This document shows, in pieces, positions 18,442-27,733 of a stretch of 64,000 nt of DNA (positions are counted from its first letter, which is position 1; every line of letters starts with the position of its first letter). A program made the translations under genes and the position numbers. Origin of the DNA: a virus. The stretch is taken from the IMG/VR virus record IMGVR_UViG_3300033182_001068, positions 64,001 through 128,000 of that record; one strand, 5' to 3'. The notes beneath the pieces were generated by a model that ran no database searches, had not been told where the DNA came from, and saw nothing but the letters and a program-made list of their open reading frames with translations.

Positions 18442-20399
18442 TGGTCGAAAGTTACTTTTACGAACGAGAAACAGGTTGCGAAACCTGCCCATCCATTCTA
18501 ATTAAACGAACGATTCTCGTTGATTTGCAGGAAAAAACGAACATTGCGTACCTGAAATCGACACGAGCAAACAAAGAACAACTCGTAGAGTTCAAAGCCC
18601 TCTCCCACCGGTCCGGCCACACCCGCCAATACAACGTCAAACGAGTCGGAACCATCGGCTCCAGCAGCCGCATCGGACAGGCAGCACAAGCCGCAGGGTC
18701 AATCCTTCTTCCCGGCAACATCTCCCCCTACCGCAGCCCCATCAGGTCCGCCATCAGCCGTGCCCTCACCCCCGGCAAACCCGGCCGACGCAGAGCAAGC
18801 CGAGGCGGACGAACCTCACGCTGCCCAGAGGGATACCAGTACGGCGGTCGATTCACCGACAACAGGCTCTCCACCTGCGGCCAAAAACTATTCGACATCC
18901 CCGGACCGCTCGGTGCCGCAATCGGCGCCATCCGCAGAGCGCTCCGCCGTGAAAGCAACATCACCGTCAACCCAGTTGAAGGCGACACCATCCGTGGAAC
19001 AGGACGAACCACCAGCCCTGTCGTAATCCGAAGGCCACAAATCCCCCGAGTTACGAAAACAACAAACGTCGCTGCACGGAAAAAGTCGGTAGACGAAATG
19101 ATCAAAGGGATCTCCGACACGGACGGCGAAGTCGCACGACTCGTACGACGTGACGGATATGTACTCGAACCAGTCGTTTCCGCTGCTGTGCTCCGCACCA
19201 TTCCAGACAACCGAGATATGGAAGACGCCACCTACCTAATGCGTCTCAACTCGGTCGGCAACATGGGCAAAGACGAACTTGGCCTGCTGTCCAACACCGG
19301 AGTCACCAACGTCACCTATGTTCTCGACGATGGTGCTTTCGTTGAAGTAAAGAAGGTGCGCCCTCTTACGGTCGGCGAACGACGCAAACTGGGCAGGACC
19401 GTAAACAAAGCGATCGAGACTGACAACAAGAAAGACCCTGCGGCGCGTCTGAAGTATCTGGTCAACGAGACTGGCGACGGCATGGAGTACTCGGAGAAAC
19501 TGCCGAAAGGCAAGACTCTGGCCGATCTGCTGTCTGGAGCAAAGAAGAAGCGTTCTGTTGAGAAAACCCCGAAGGACGCTCCTAAAGAATTTGAGATGTC
19601 GTTGGATTCCGCTATTGCAGCGATCAAGAAGGGTGAGCCGCTTTCCAGCATCCCGCCTTCGCTGCTTCAGCAAGCCCTGACCGAAGCGAGTGCGTTTAAG
19701 CGTCGAGGCAAGACGTATCAGTCTGCCGCTGGGCGCCTTTACGAAGTCAGGAAGGGTTCGCCCGAATCGAACCTCAACGCTTCATTGTCTGCCGCCGTGC
19801 AGAAGTTCTTGGGTCTTGACGCTCCCGATGTGGGGATTCTTGGAGCGGGCGACTCAAAGCGTTTGATGGTTGAACTTCCAGATTCCGTAATCGACAAGGG
19901 CCGTTTGGACGGCGACAGCCTGTTTAAAGACCTCAGCCCTGCTGATGTTGCCAAATTGATGGTGGCGGACATGATTTCTGATGTGTCCAAGAGGCCGGAA
20001 TCGCGAGTTGCGCTTGTCAAGGCCGGTGATTCTCTCAAGCCCGTGCCTCTTACTGTTGATAGCGAACTCACGGATCTTTCCAATATCAAGATTCGTGAGC
20101 GCACGAAGGCCCAGATCCGAAAGTTCCAGTCGGTCTCCCCTAGTGGCCTATACAGCAAGTATTATAGAGAACTAAAGGATGAGCAAAAACGCCAGATGCA
20201 AGAGCAGGTTGCTTTGCTTCTGAAAAAAGCACGAAAGTTCAACTACACGAAATATCGTGACGCTCTCTACAGGGACGGACAACTTACTCAAGCAGAGAAA
20301 ACCCACCTCAACATTGTGGGCAAAATCATCGAGAATCGCATTGCAGTTCTCAAGTCACAGCGGGAACAGATCATGCAAGCGCTCGGAGGTAAGAAGTGA
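18441..20399 (+). CDS. Head-region protein with CPxG-FTD-C module and possible kinase-like domain
   Basis: A 652-residue protein. I chose ATG 18441 (TAATG overlap) over a GTG nine bases earlier. The N-terminus has a CETCPS segment. Residues about 95-150 are basic and contain CPEGYQYGGRFTDNRLSTC, the same loop as in the 9489 protein, followed by an IRRALRRE helix. The C-terminal third has the order YEVRKGSPESNLNASL ... LSPADVAKLMVADMISDV ... VPLTVDSELTDLS, loosely reminiscent of HipA/phosphatidylinositol-kinase-like folds found in phage head-gene toxins. Catalytic residues cannot be matched with confidence. The last 90 residues are a Lys-rich helical tail. Function is uncertain. Confidence 0.6.
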   Translation: MVESYFYERETGCETCPSILIKRTILVDLQEKTNIAYLKSTRANKEQLVEFKALSHRSGHTRQYNVKRVGTIGSSSRIGQAAQAAGSILLPGNISPYRSPIRSAISRALTPGKPGRRRASRGGRTSRCPEGYQYGGRFTDNRLSTCGQKLFDIPGPLGAAIGAIRRALRRESNITVNPVEGDTIRGTGRTTSPVVIRRPQIPRVTKTTNVAARKKSVDEMIKGISDTDGEVARLVRRDGYVLEPVVSAAVLRTIPDNRDMEDATYLMRLNSVGNMGKDELGLLSNTGVTNVTYVLDDGAFVEVKKVRPLTVGERRKLGRTVNKAIETDNKKDPAARLKYLVNETGDGMEYSEKLPKGKTLADLLSGAKKKRSVEKTPKDAPKEFEMSLDSAIAAIKKGEPLSSIPPSLLQQALTEASAFKRRGKTYQSAAGRLYEVRKGSPESNLNASLSAAVQKFLGLDAPDVGILGAGDSKRLMVELPDSVIDKGRLDGDSLFKDLSPADVAKLMVADMISDVSKRPESRVALVKAGDSLKPVPLTVDSELTDLSNIKIRERTKAQIRKFQSVSPSGLYSKYYRELKDEQKRQMQEQVALLLKKARKFNYTKYRDALYRDGQLTQAEKTHLNIVGKIIENRIAVLKSQREQIMQALGGKK

Positions 20400-23300
20400 A
20401 GCAGTACGCAGTTGTAAAAGACCACATCTCGGACTCCACATTCGGAATCATCGTCCGTGACGGGGTAAGCGAAACCTGCTACGGCGTTTCTTCCAAAGGC
20501 GCAGTATGGGCTGAGGGTTATAACGAACTAGAGACAAAGAGCCTCGAAGATCAACTTCCGTACGGCGTCGAAATCGGCGAGTTCCGTGGAATGGCCAGTT
20601 TCGAAGAAGTCCTGATTGAAGAGATCGCTGACGGCGGACAGGCACGCCTTCTTGACCGCAGCAACATGACCCACATCGGCTCAAAGAAGTCATATCGCGA
20701 TTCGTCGATTATCAGCCTTACCAGCACGCCACTTCGTTCTTTCACCAACGAAAAGAACGCCTCTAGCGCCGTCGAATACAAAGTTCGTTCTTTCCTCAAC
20801 GACAGCGCCCGTTCTTCTGTCATGGTGAAAGCCCGCATCGAGCGCCTCGGCATCGACGCTAAGAACATGGCGTTCAAATCGCGAGAAGACGACCAACTCA
20901 ACGAAGATCTCGACCAGATCTCAATGGGTAGCGGCATGTTGCGCCGTACCGTGCGTGAGGTTTACTCCGCAAAGGCTGATGTCATGTTCAACCATGACGG
21001 CTACGACTTGAACCCGTTTGACGTTGAAGAAAAGAAACTCGGTGCCCGTATTGGTGGCGGTCTTCGGGCTGCCCCTCGCGGTATGTCGTTCGTAGACATC
21101 ACTGGACGTGTTGATGGCGATAACGACGGCATCGTGTTCGAGGGCATTCCGGGTATGGAGCGTCCGATCATTCCTCGGTTCGTGGTTCCCAAGAACATGG
21201 CCCGTCGGGTTTCTGCTCTTGTTGATGGCGACTCGATGGAGATTGAGAAGCAGCGTCGCTCTGGCAACTCGACTGCTTCTATCGATCAGAATCGTTTGAA
21301 CGAGTTGCTTGGTGATGCCGCTCAGTTTGTGAAGCCGATTGGTGGGGCCCAGCAGGGGCGGCGGTCTGCCCGTCGTGCCGAGCGGCCGATTGGTTCTGAT
21401 CTTCCGTTCAATCTAAGCGACGGTTCGCCACGCCAGAGGTTTGACGAGTCAGATGCTGATTTTGAACGTCGCCGCAATCCCATCGACTTCTATATCGCTG
21501 AGCGCAGGCGAGAGTTTGAAGAACTTCAGCGTCGGCGAGGCCTTCGCACTGACGGCAGTGGCCGAGCGGCCCCTTCAGAGGAAACCGTCGACCCGATCGA
21601 CCCGCGAAGCCGGAGGGGTGAAGGTGCAGGAAGCAGGCCGCGAGCACAGTTTGACGACCGAGACCCCGACAGGTTCCTCGGAAGTGACGAGGTTGGACGG
21701 TTCGGCGGAATGCGTTCCCGCCGTCAGGAAAAGCCAGATTATGTGCAGAGCGACGACATCGCTATGGACATGACGCTGGAAGAGCAGATTGCTATTGACG
21801 AGGTTCTGAAAGACGTCCAAGACGCAATTGCCGGAGCGAACGAACCGGAAATCGAGGCAATGCTTCAAGATTTCCGTGATGCCATCACCAACTCTGTTTC
21901 TGCAAACGACATGCTGGTTGTCGACCGGGAAACTGCCCAGCGGGCAAAAGACAGCATGCAACAGATTCTGGACGACGAGACCACAGGGCCCGGCGACCGC
22001 ATGATGGGTCAAGTCGCAGACTTCCTCCAGCAAGGACTCGACGCCGACGAAAACGGCGAAATGGTCGTATCCGTCGCCCTCGACGACAACGATGGCATCC
22101 GCCTTTCGCTTGGCGACGACCCTGCGCCTGAGCGGCCCGCATCAATCGGTGACCGTCTCCGTTCCGCATTCCGAAACAAACCACGTCACCGTGGCTTCCG
22201 TTCATCCCGCGAAGTCGAGGACATGGACGTTGTGGAACTAGGCCGAGAGCAAGAACAACTCCGGCAGACACTCAACGGCCTTCGAGACGCCATTAGTGGA
22301 ACCGCATCAGTTAGTGGCATTTCCGTAGATGACGTAATGCGTGACCCGTCCCTACGGGATCGGTGGGCTTCATTCTTCGACGACCCCGATTTCGCTTTGG
22401 AAACGCTCGACGAGTACGTCCGGATCAACGGCCAATGGAAAGACATCCAAGTACGTCGAGGCGCAAAACTCCGCCAACAGGCAGAACAGCGACGCTCACG
22501 AGCCATGAGCCAAAACCGCAACCGTTGGCGTGGTCTTAGCCAAGTCACCAGCCTTGACGAAAAAGACTCAGAAGCGGTCGCCGACTTCCTCTACAACTTC
22601 GATTACGAAAACATCGAAAACAACGCAGGCTTTCTCGGCGGCGGGTGGGGGTATTCGGATTCCGACGATGCTTGGCGTCGCACCGGTTGGGGTGCCCGCA
22701 AGGCCCCCATCGAAGAGGGCTACTATGGCGGAATCGACGAAGGTCCTCTTTACGGCTGGGATTGGGAATACGCACGTGAAGAAATGATTGCCCTAGCAAC
22801 CTTCAACGATCCTTCGGAGTCGCTCGGTGGATTTCATTCGGTCTTGCTGACATCACCTGACGGCAAAACCCAGATCTACCTTGAGAGCGGCTTGGAAGAC
22901 GAGCCTGAACTCAAATACATCACAAGCGACTTCGGTGATGGCCCGTCACGTCGACGGGTTGCAGAACTTCAGCGGCTTATCGACCTTGACGATGAGGGCG
23001 ATCCCAGTGTTAAGCGAGGGTTTGATTCCGCTCGACGGATGATCAACCTTGCCGAGAACGGCGGCGCCTACAACGGCATGCTGACGAGCGTTACCGAACA
23101 TCGTCGCATTATGGCGGACCTCGAAGACCGCATCGAAGATGGCAGTGTTGATCTGAACCTTGATGACCGTGACGAGATGCTGAACTTGTTGCGGTTTGCT
23201 CAGGGTAAAGCCGTTGGCATGATGTCGAAGCGCAGTAAGGGAAAGAGCGTCAAAAAGCAAAAGGGTTCAGGCAAAGACAGGGACGACAGCCAGCCTGAAA

Positions 23301-25636
23301 AGGGAATGGACCTTGTCCCGTTGCCTCGTCAAATAACCGACAACTCTTCACTCATCGGCAGAAACGAGTACGGCGGCACGTCCGCAATTCCCAAAGGCGC
23401 CTCGGGCCCTGCCAAAAAGATGTACGAGGTCCTTGCGGCCAACGGTTTCACCTTTGGAATGAGGACAGGCCACAACGAGATCATCCTTCCTGACCGTCTG
23501 ATTGCTTGGGCACGAGAAACCTCCAAAGACCCCGGCAAAATGAACGCCTACGGGTGGAGCAATGTGTTGGCAGGTGGCACTAACCCGCCTGTAGGGGCCG
23601 GTATCAACAGGCGCACCACCGATGTCAGCGCCAACGGGATGAAAGAAGTTGGACCAGTCAAACGGTGGATCAACACCATTTTCGGTCCTGACGCATACAA
23701 GGATCTCGAACGAAACGCAAAGAACAACGGCAGAGGCAAAGTCGGTCGGGTTCCTTCAACCGACCGCACCGGCGAAGGCATGCGGTCCGTTCGCAACTTC
23801 GGCAGCGCACGCACCCCGGGTCGCCCGGCTGGTGAAAGCCAACGTGATCGTTTCCGTGCCGCACAAACCGATATCGCTGCTAACCGCAGTCTTGGTGGCG
23901 GTTTGCGTTCACGCAAGCGTGGCACTGCTGGCATTTCGAAGCGTGACGAGTCGGATGGCAAGGCATGGGAGAGTTTGACTCCCGAGGCGCGTGGCCTTGT
24001 GAAGTTGGCAGCCCTTGAGCGAGAAGGACAACTCTTCTGGGCGATCACGAAAGATGGTCCGCTTACTGGCGCACGTGAAAACATGTTTGAGGATGACCTC
24101 TGGGACCGCAATGGGAAAGAGGCAGACTGGAGGACGATTCCGCCGCCTCGGAGCCTCCTTACAGTAATGCAGGCACGTCTGGACAAAGCGTTGCGTGACG
24201 GAGATATCGACGAAAAGAAGCACGCTACGAAGCAGAAACAGTTGGATGACTTGAAAACTCTTGGCGCTATGCGTGAACGAGACAACTTCGAGTTGCTTGA
24301 GCACCTGCATGACAGAAGCCAGCAAGAAATCTTCAAGAAGGCACGCAAAGGCAACACCGACAAGGTCCCCACACGCGCTTCACTTGGGTTGAACGGCTCC
24401 ACGTTCTACGATCCCGACGTTGGTGGCGCTACCGCCCGGAAACGGGCACGTGCCGCTAACCGTCGAGGCAAGCGTCGTGACCCGCTGGTCGACCGTTTCC
24501 TTCGTCCTGACCCAGAACGTGAGCAGCGTCGTGCTGCTCGTCGGGCACGCAGGCGAAGCGGTCAGAACACCGGCGGTTTCCGTACAGGCGAAAGCGAAAT
24601 CAGCCGCACCGAAAGGGCGAGGCGTGCCGCCGCACGAGTGGCTCGCCGTACACGGGCACGACTTCGTGGCGGCGCTACTGAGCGCAACTTGATGCAGTCA
24701 GTCGATAAGCATGATGCTTCGAAGCCAGTGAGGGTTGTTGACGGCAAGGTTGAGTTGAGCGACAAGGCCGTTGCTGAAATCGGCAAGATCAAGCGCATCA
24801 TTGATGGTGACGACACGCTCAAAGTGGACGTCAAGGGTGGCCGAGGTGGAGCCGAAGAAGGCAACATTTCCCAGTCCCCGACGATGGCAGCCATCTGGCA
24901 GGCGCAGGGATATAACGGTCTTCCCGAGGTTGTTACTGCCGCCGAGTTGGAGAACTTGGCTGAACTTGGCCACCGAATCATCTTGCGCGGTCATGGCAGT
25001 AAGGGCAACGCAGAAGACTGGATCAGCGACCCGCTTCGTTACCTTCCGGGTAAAGATGGCTCCGCTGCCGGTCTCGGTGAGTACTGGTCGGATGGAGCAA
25101 CCGGTGGTGGTTGGTTCAGTTGGATCGGTCGCAACGGCAAAGATACGACTGTCGCTGTTCTTCCGAAAAACGCCAAAGTGATCATGCAGAGTGACGCCAG
25201 AGTAGAAGGCGAGCGTCTTGGCAGCATCGACCGCGCAATGTCTCTCGCTGAAACAAACTTCCCCGGCGGTTTCGACAAGAGCCCGCTAGATGAAGTCGCT
25301 TCAGCCATGAAAAACGAGTTCGACAAACTTGACGACGAAGTCAAACAAGGTCTTGCCGGACAGATGATGGCCCAGTTGATCGCTCGTGCCGAAGCCGGTG
25401 ATCAGGGCGCCATCGCCGCCATCGAATCAATGCGAGCAGTCGCTAGCCAGTACGGCGACAACCGTGCCAACCTTCTCGCTGCTCTCGCCGGATACGATGC
25501 CGTACAGGTCGGTAGAAGCGACGGACGAATCCTTGTCATGTCGCGACCTTCAGTGGTCGTATCTGATGAAACGGTTGACACCGAAGGTTCACGGCCGTGG
25601 ATTGAAATGGCCAGACAAGCGGGATCGCAAGGCTGA
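20396..25636 (+). CDS. Giant head-region protein with C-terminal ADP-ribosyltransferase-like domain
   Basis: A 1746-residue protein starting at GTG 20396 behind a perfect GGAGGT site, overlapping the previous stop (GTGA). It has a unique N-terminus, an LGARIGGGLRAAPRG segment, the VDGDNDGIVFEGIPGMERP acidic loop (nt 21091-21171), four GMRSxR-type peptides (nt 21707, 22193, 23777, 23900), acidic helical stretches and an Arg-rich segment (about residues 1350-1430). The last 250 residues resemble an R-S-E type ADP-ribosyltransferase: IILRGHGSK (candidate catalytic Arg, about nt 24985), LGEYWSDGATGG (Ser strand), AVLPKNAKVIM, and a GYDAVQVG...ILVMSRPSVVV terminus. By analogy with packaged T4 Alt, I infer an effector injected with DNA. 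The catalytic Glu is not pinned down. Confidence 0.7.
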   Translation: MKQYAVVKDHISDSTFGIIVRDGVSETCYGVSSKGAVWAEGYNELETKSLEDQLPYGVEIGEFRGMASFEEVLIEEIADGGQARLLDRSNMTHIGSKKSYRDSSIISLTSTPLRSFTNEKNASSAVEYKVRSFLNDSARSSVMVKARIERLGIDAKNMAFKSREDDQLNEDLDQISMGSGMLRRTVREVYSAKADVMFNHDGYDLNPFDVEEKKLGARIGGGLRAAPRGMSFVDITGRVDGDNDGIVFEGIPGMERPIIPRFVVPKNMARRVSALVDGDSMEIEKQRRSGNSTASIDQNRLNELLGDAAQFVKPIGGAQQGRRSARRAERPIGSDLPFNLSDGSPRQRFDESDADFERRRNPIDFYIAERRREFEELQRRRGLRTDGSGRAAPSEETVDPIDPRSRRGEGAGSRPRAQFDDRDPDRFLGSDEVGRFGGMRSRRQEKPDYVQSDDIAMDMTLEEQIAIDEVLKDVQDAIAGANEPEIEAMLQDFRDAITNSVSANDMLVVDRETAQRAKDSMQQILDDETTGPGDRMMGQVADFLQQGLDADENGEMVVSVALDDNDGIRLSLGDDPAPERPASIGDRLRSAFRNKPRHRGFRSSREVEDMDVVELGREQEQLRQTLNGLRDAISGTASVSGISVDDVMRDPSLRDRWASFFDDPDFALETLDEYVRINGQWKDIQVRRGAKLRQQAEQRRSRAMSQNRNRWRGLSQVTSLDEKDSEAVADFLYNFDYENIENNAGFLGGGWGYSDSDDAWRRTGWGARKAPIEEGYYGGIDEGPLYGWDWEYAREEMIALATFNDPSESLGGFHSVLLTSPDGKTQIYLESGLEDEPELKYITSDFGDGPSRRRVAELQRLIDLDDEGDPSVKRGFDSARRMINLAENGGAYNGMLTSVTEHRRIMADLEDRIEDGSVDLNLDDRDEMLNLLRFAQGKAVGMMSKRSKGKSVKKQKGSGKDRDDSQPEKGMDLVPLPRQITDNSSLIGRNEYGGTSAIPKGASGPAKKMYEVLAANGFTFGMRTGHNEIILPDRLIAWARETSKDPGKMNAYGWSNVLAGGTNPPVGAGINRRTTDVSANGMKEVGPVKRWINTIFGPDAYKDLERNAKNNGRGKVGRVPSTDRTGEGMRSVRNFGSARTPGRPAGESQRDRFRAAQTDIAANRSLGGGLRSRKRGTAGISKRDESDGKAWESLTPEARGLVKLAALEREGQLFWAITKDGPLTGARENMFEDDLWDRNGKEADWRTIPPPRSLLTVMQARLDKALRDGDIDEKKHATKQKQLDDLKTLGAMRERDNFELLEHLHDRSQQEIFKKARKGNTDKVPTRASLGLNGSTFYDPDVGGATARKRARAANRRGKRRDPLVDRFLRPDPEREQRRAARRARRRSGQNTGGFRTGESEISRTERARRAAARVARRTRARLRGGATERNLMQSVDKHDASKPVRVVDGKVELSDKAVAEIGKIKRIIDGDDTLKVDVKGGRGGAEEGNISQSPTMAAIWQAQGYNGLPEVVTAAELENLAELGHRIILRGHGSKGNAEDWISDPLRYLPGKDGSAAGLGEYWSDGATGGGWFSWIGRNGKDTTVAVLPKNAKVIMQSDARVEGERLGSIDRAMSLAETNFPGGFDKSPLDEVASAMKNEFDKLDDEVKQGLAGQMMAQLIARAEAGDQGAIAAIESMRAVASQYGDNRANLLAALAGYDAVQVGRSDGRILVMSRPSVVVSDETVDTEGSRPWIEMARQAGSQG

Positions 25637-25650
25637 GGTAGAGTGAAAAC

Positions 25651-25971
25651 ATGAACGAAGCATTTGAAAAGTATGCAAAGTCCTTCATGGAAAAGCATAT
25701 GGAACTATCCCGCCTTTTGGACATGCCTCCGATCAACCAGAACGAGAAGGCTCGTGAAGAGTTCAAGGCTTACGAGACGTCTTGGGCAGAGTTCGCCAAC
25801 ACAATGTACGACGCTGACTCAGATGCAGACACCTCTTTCATGGACAAAGAACCGTTCGCTGACTGGAGCGAGAAGTACGCCAGCGACATTGAAGAGGCCG
25901 AGTTGTACCTCAAGCGTTACGGGAACACCGAGTCCGGCATCGCTAAAGCAAACGAAGAATACGGCAAGTAG
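25651..25971 (+). CDS. Small acidic helical protein, candidate antitoxin/immunity partner
   Basis: A 106-residue acidic protein, almost entirely helical by composition, with a DADSDADTSF acidic patch in the middle. GAGGTAGAG precedes its ATG. It lies 14 nt after the ADP-ribosyltransferase-like gene and 5 nt before the zeta-toxin-like gene. Canonical epsilon antitoxins are small, acidic, helical and encoded just upstream of zeta, so the position fits an epsilon-like partner, although I see no clear sequence match. It could equally be an immunity protein for the preceding gene or a head protein. Confidence 0.65.
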   Translation: MNEAFEKYAKSFMEKHMELSRLLDMPPINQNEKAREEFKAYETSWAEFANTMYDADSDADTSFMDKEPFADWSEKYASDIEEAELYLKRYGNTESGIAKANEEYGK

Positions 25972-25976
25972 TCTCC

Positions 25977-27587
25977 ATGTCTGGTGGTGCTGCGAGCAAA
26001 GCCGCCGCCCTACGGCGAGCGAAAGAACTTGGCTGTTCTGGCGCGCACCAGCACCCTGACGGTTCTTGGATGGCGTGCGAAACGCACGAAGAATACGAAC
26101 GGCTCGAAAAAGAGAAGGGCGAAAAGTCCGTTCTCTCCAGAATGCATGATTTTCAAAGCGTTCGTGACCTCAAGGGCCGCAAGAAAAAGCGCAAAAACAA
26201 AAAGAACTGGGAAAAACTCGGCGAACGAGGCGTCACCTCAATCGACACGATTTCGGCAGGTCTTGTATCCGGCGAAGTAGGCATGAAAGCCTCTTCGTTT
26301 GCTTTCGACGGCGACGAAGACGTATTCACCGACCCTTCCTCTGCACGCAGACGAGCACGCCAACTCGGATGCATCGGCGTTGCCCGCCGAACCTCAATGG
26401 GCGGCAACACCGTATGGACCCCCTGCTCCAACATCACCGACTACGCCCGACGTTCCGGATCTACCGCTCTGGGTCGCCGATATCGAGAACGACTTGAACG
26501 GCAACGAGTTCGGAAACTGATGCAGGAAGAACGTCGCCGTAGCAGGAGACTACGCCGCAAAGTGTCGCTGCATGACGAACTCAACGGCAAAGCGCTTGGG
26601 CGCACCATGCGTCGTGCTGCCCCTTACGATCCGAACGCTGTCGATGGCGACAATGACGGAATGATTCAAGACGGAACCGCTTTCCAGCGTCCTGCCGCAA
26701 CACGAGCCGTTGCCAAAGCATCAAAGAAAATTTCAAAACCAAAGAAGGTTGCCCAGAAACAGTGGGACAAGTTCTTGTCCAGCGAACCCGGATACCTTGA
26801 CGAAGCACCTACCGTTGTGCGTCGCCAAGCACCACAGGAAACACTTGATGCGTTCAAAGAGATCCGTCAAGGATTCCGTTCTGGCCGGGTTGGTTCAGGC
26901 GGGCGAGAAGCCGTAAAGAAGATCCTGAGCGACGTTGACGTTGACTCAAAAGGGAAACCCCCGGGGTCTCGGAAACTGCACTTTGTTGGCGGAACCACTG
27001 GTGCAGGCAAAACGACGCTTATTGACGACGGCGTGATGGACGTTCCCGGCAAAAACGAGGCTGCTTTTATTGATCCTGATTGGATTAAAACGCAACTTGC
27101 TGGCTGGGACGGTGGCCGTGGTGCAGGTCAAGTTCATGCCCCATCTCGAAGTATTACTGACAGGGCTATGGATGCTGCTGCTGAAGCAGGCACCGATGTT
27201 GTAGTTACTGGCACCGGTAAGCGTACGGAACATCTGCGTTGGGCTCGACAGAATGGTTACTCGACGTCTGGGCATTTTGTGTATGTCCCTGATGCTGTCG
27301 CAGACGAACGTTTGAAGGCTCGAAACGCAGCGAATCAGCAGTCGGGTGGACCAGTGCTTCCTGACTGGTTTGGTAGCCAAATTGCGGGCGAAATGAGACA
27401 AATTGTTTCTCGTCAAATTACGTCCGGATTGTTTGACGAATTCTTTCTTTGGAACAACTCTGTTCAACCCCCGTCGCTGATCGCACGCAAAACACCCGAT
27501 CAGGACCTAGAAATTATGGATGACGCCGCCTTTGACGACTTTTTCGGGCCGACAGGCGCCCAATACGTCCGAAGGCACTGGCAGTAA
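25977..27587 (+). CDS. Zeta-toxin-type kinase fused to head-protein modules
   Basis: A 536-residue protein. The N-terminus has two related Cys motifs, RAKELGCSGAHQHPDGSW (about residues 14-31) and RARQLGCIGVARR (about 124-136), a pattern that I recall in phage head-region proteins. A very basic stretch is followed by KALGRTMRRA, the DGDNDGMIQDGT loop (nt 26593-26696) and GFRSGR (nt 26871). The C-terminal 210 residues resemble a zeta toxin: Walker A GGTTGAGKTT near residue 338, DPDWIK, then VVVTGTGKR and the VPDAVADERLKAR segment. Zeta enzymes phosphorylate UDP-N-acetylglucosamine or related nucleotide sugars. Fusion to modules shared with the neighbouring giant proteins suggests it is a packaged effector (inference). 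Confidence 0.75.
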   Translation: MSGGAASKAAALRRAKELGCSGAHQHPDGSWMACETHEEYERLEKEKGEKSVLSRMHDFQSVRDLKGRKKKRKNKKNWEKLGERGVTSIDTISAGLVSGEVGMKASSFAFDGDEDVFTDPSSARRRARQLGCIGVARRTSMGGNTVWTPCSNITDYARRSGSTALGRRYRERLERQRVRKLMQEERRRSRRLRRKVSLHDELNGKALGRTMRRAAPYDPNAVDGDNDGMIQDGTAFQRPAATRAVAKASKKISKPKKVAQKQWDKFLSSEPGYLDEAPTVVRRQAPQETLDAFKEIRQGFRSGRVGSGGREAVKKILSDVDVDSKGKPPGSRKLHFVGGTTGAGKTTLIDDGVMDVPGKNEAAFIDPDWIKTQLAGWDGGRGAGQVHAPSRSITDRAMDAAAEAGTDVVVTGTGKRTEHLRWARQNGYSTSGHFVYVPDAVADERLKARNAANQQSGGPVLPDWFGSQIAGEMRQIVSRQITSGLFDEFFLWNNSVQPPSLIARKTPDQDLEIMDDAAFDDFFGPTGAQYVRRHWQ

Positions 27588-27733
27588 CCCGAAAGGGAAA
27601 TCCGAAAAAAACGGCGTAGTTGCTATTTCAAGCCGTTTACAGGGTGTATTTTATTAGTAAGAGGGCGGGTGCTTACCTAGACCTTGTTGCAAATACATCC
27701 AACCCCATCAATTCTCCAGAGGAGGAGATCAAT
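27588..27733 (+). promoter_or_regulatory. Leader region of the major capsid gene
   Basis: This 146-nt gap is the longest between the head genes. It holds a 7-bp inverted repeat (AAACGGC / GCCGTTT, about 27608-27637), a TTGCTA and a TATTTT hexamer with poor spacing, and an AT-rich stretch. It ends in a very strong GAGGAGGAG ribosome site 6 nt before ATG 27734. It probably contains a dedicated promoter for capsid expression, but I cannot place it exactly. Confidence 0.4.
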
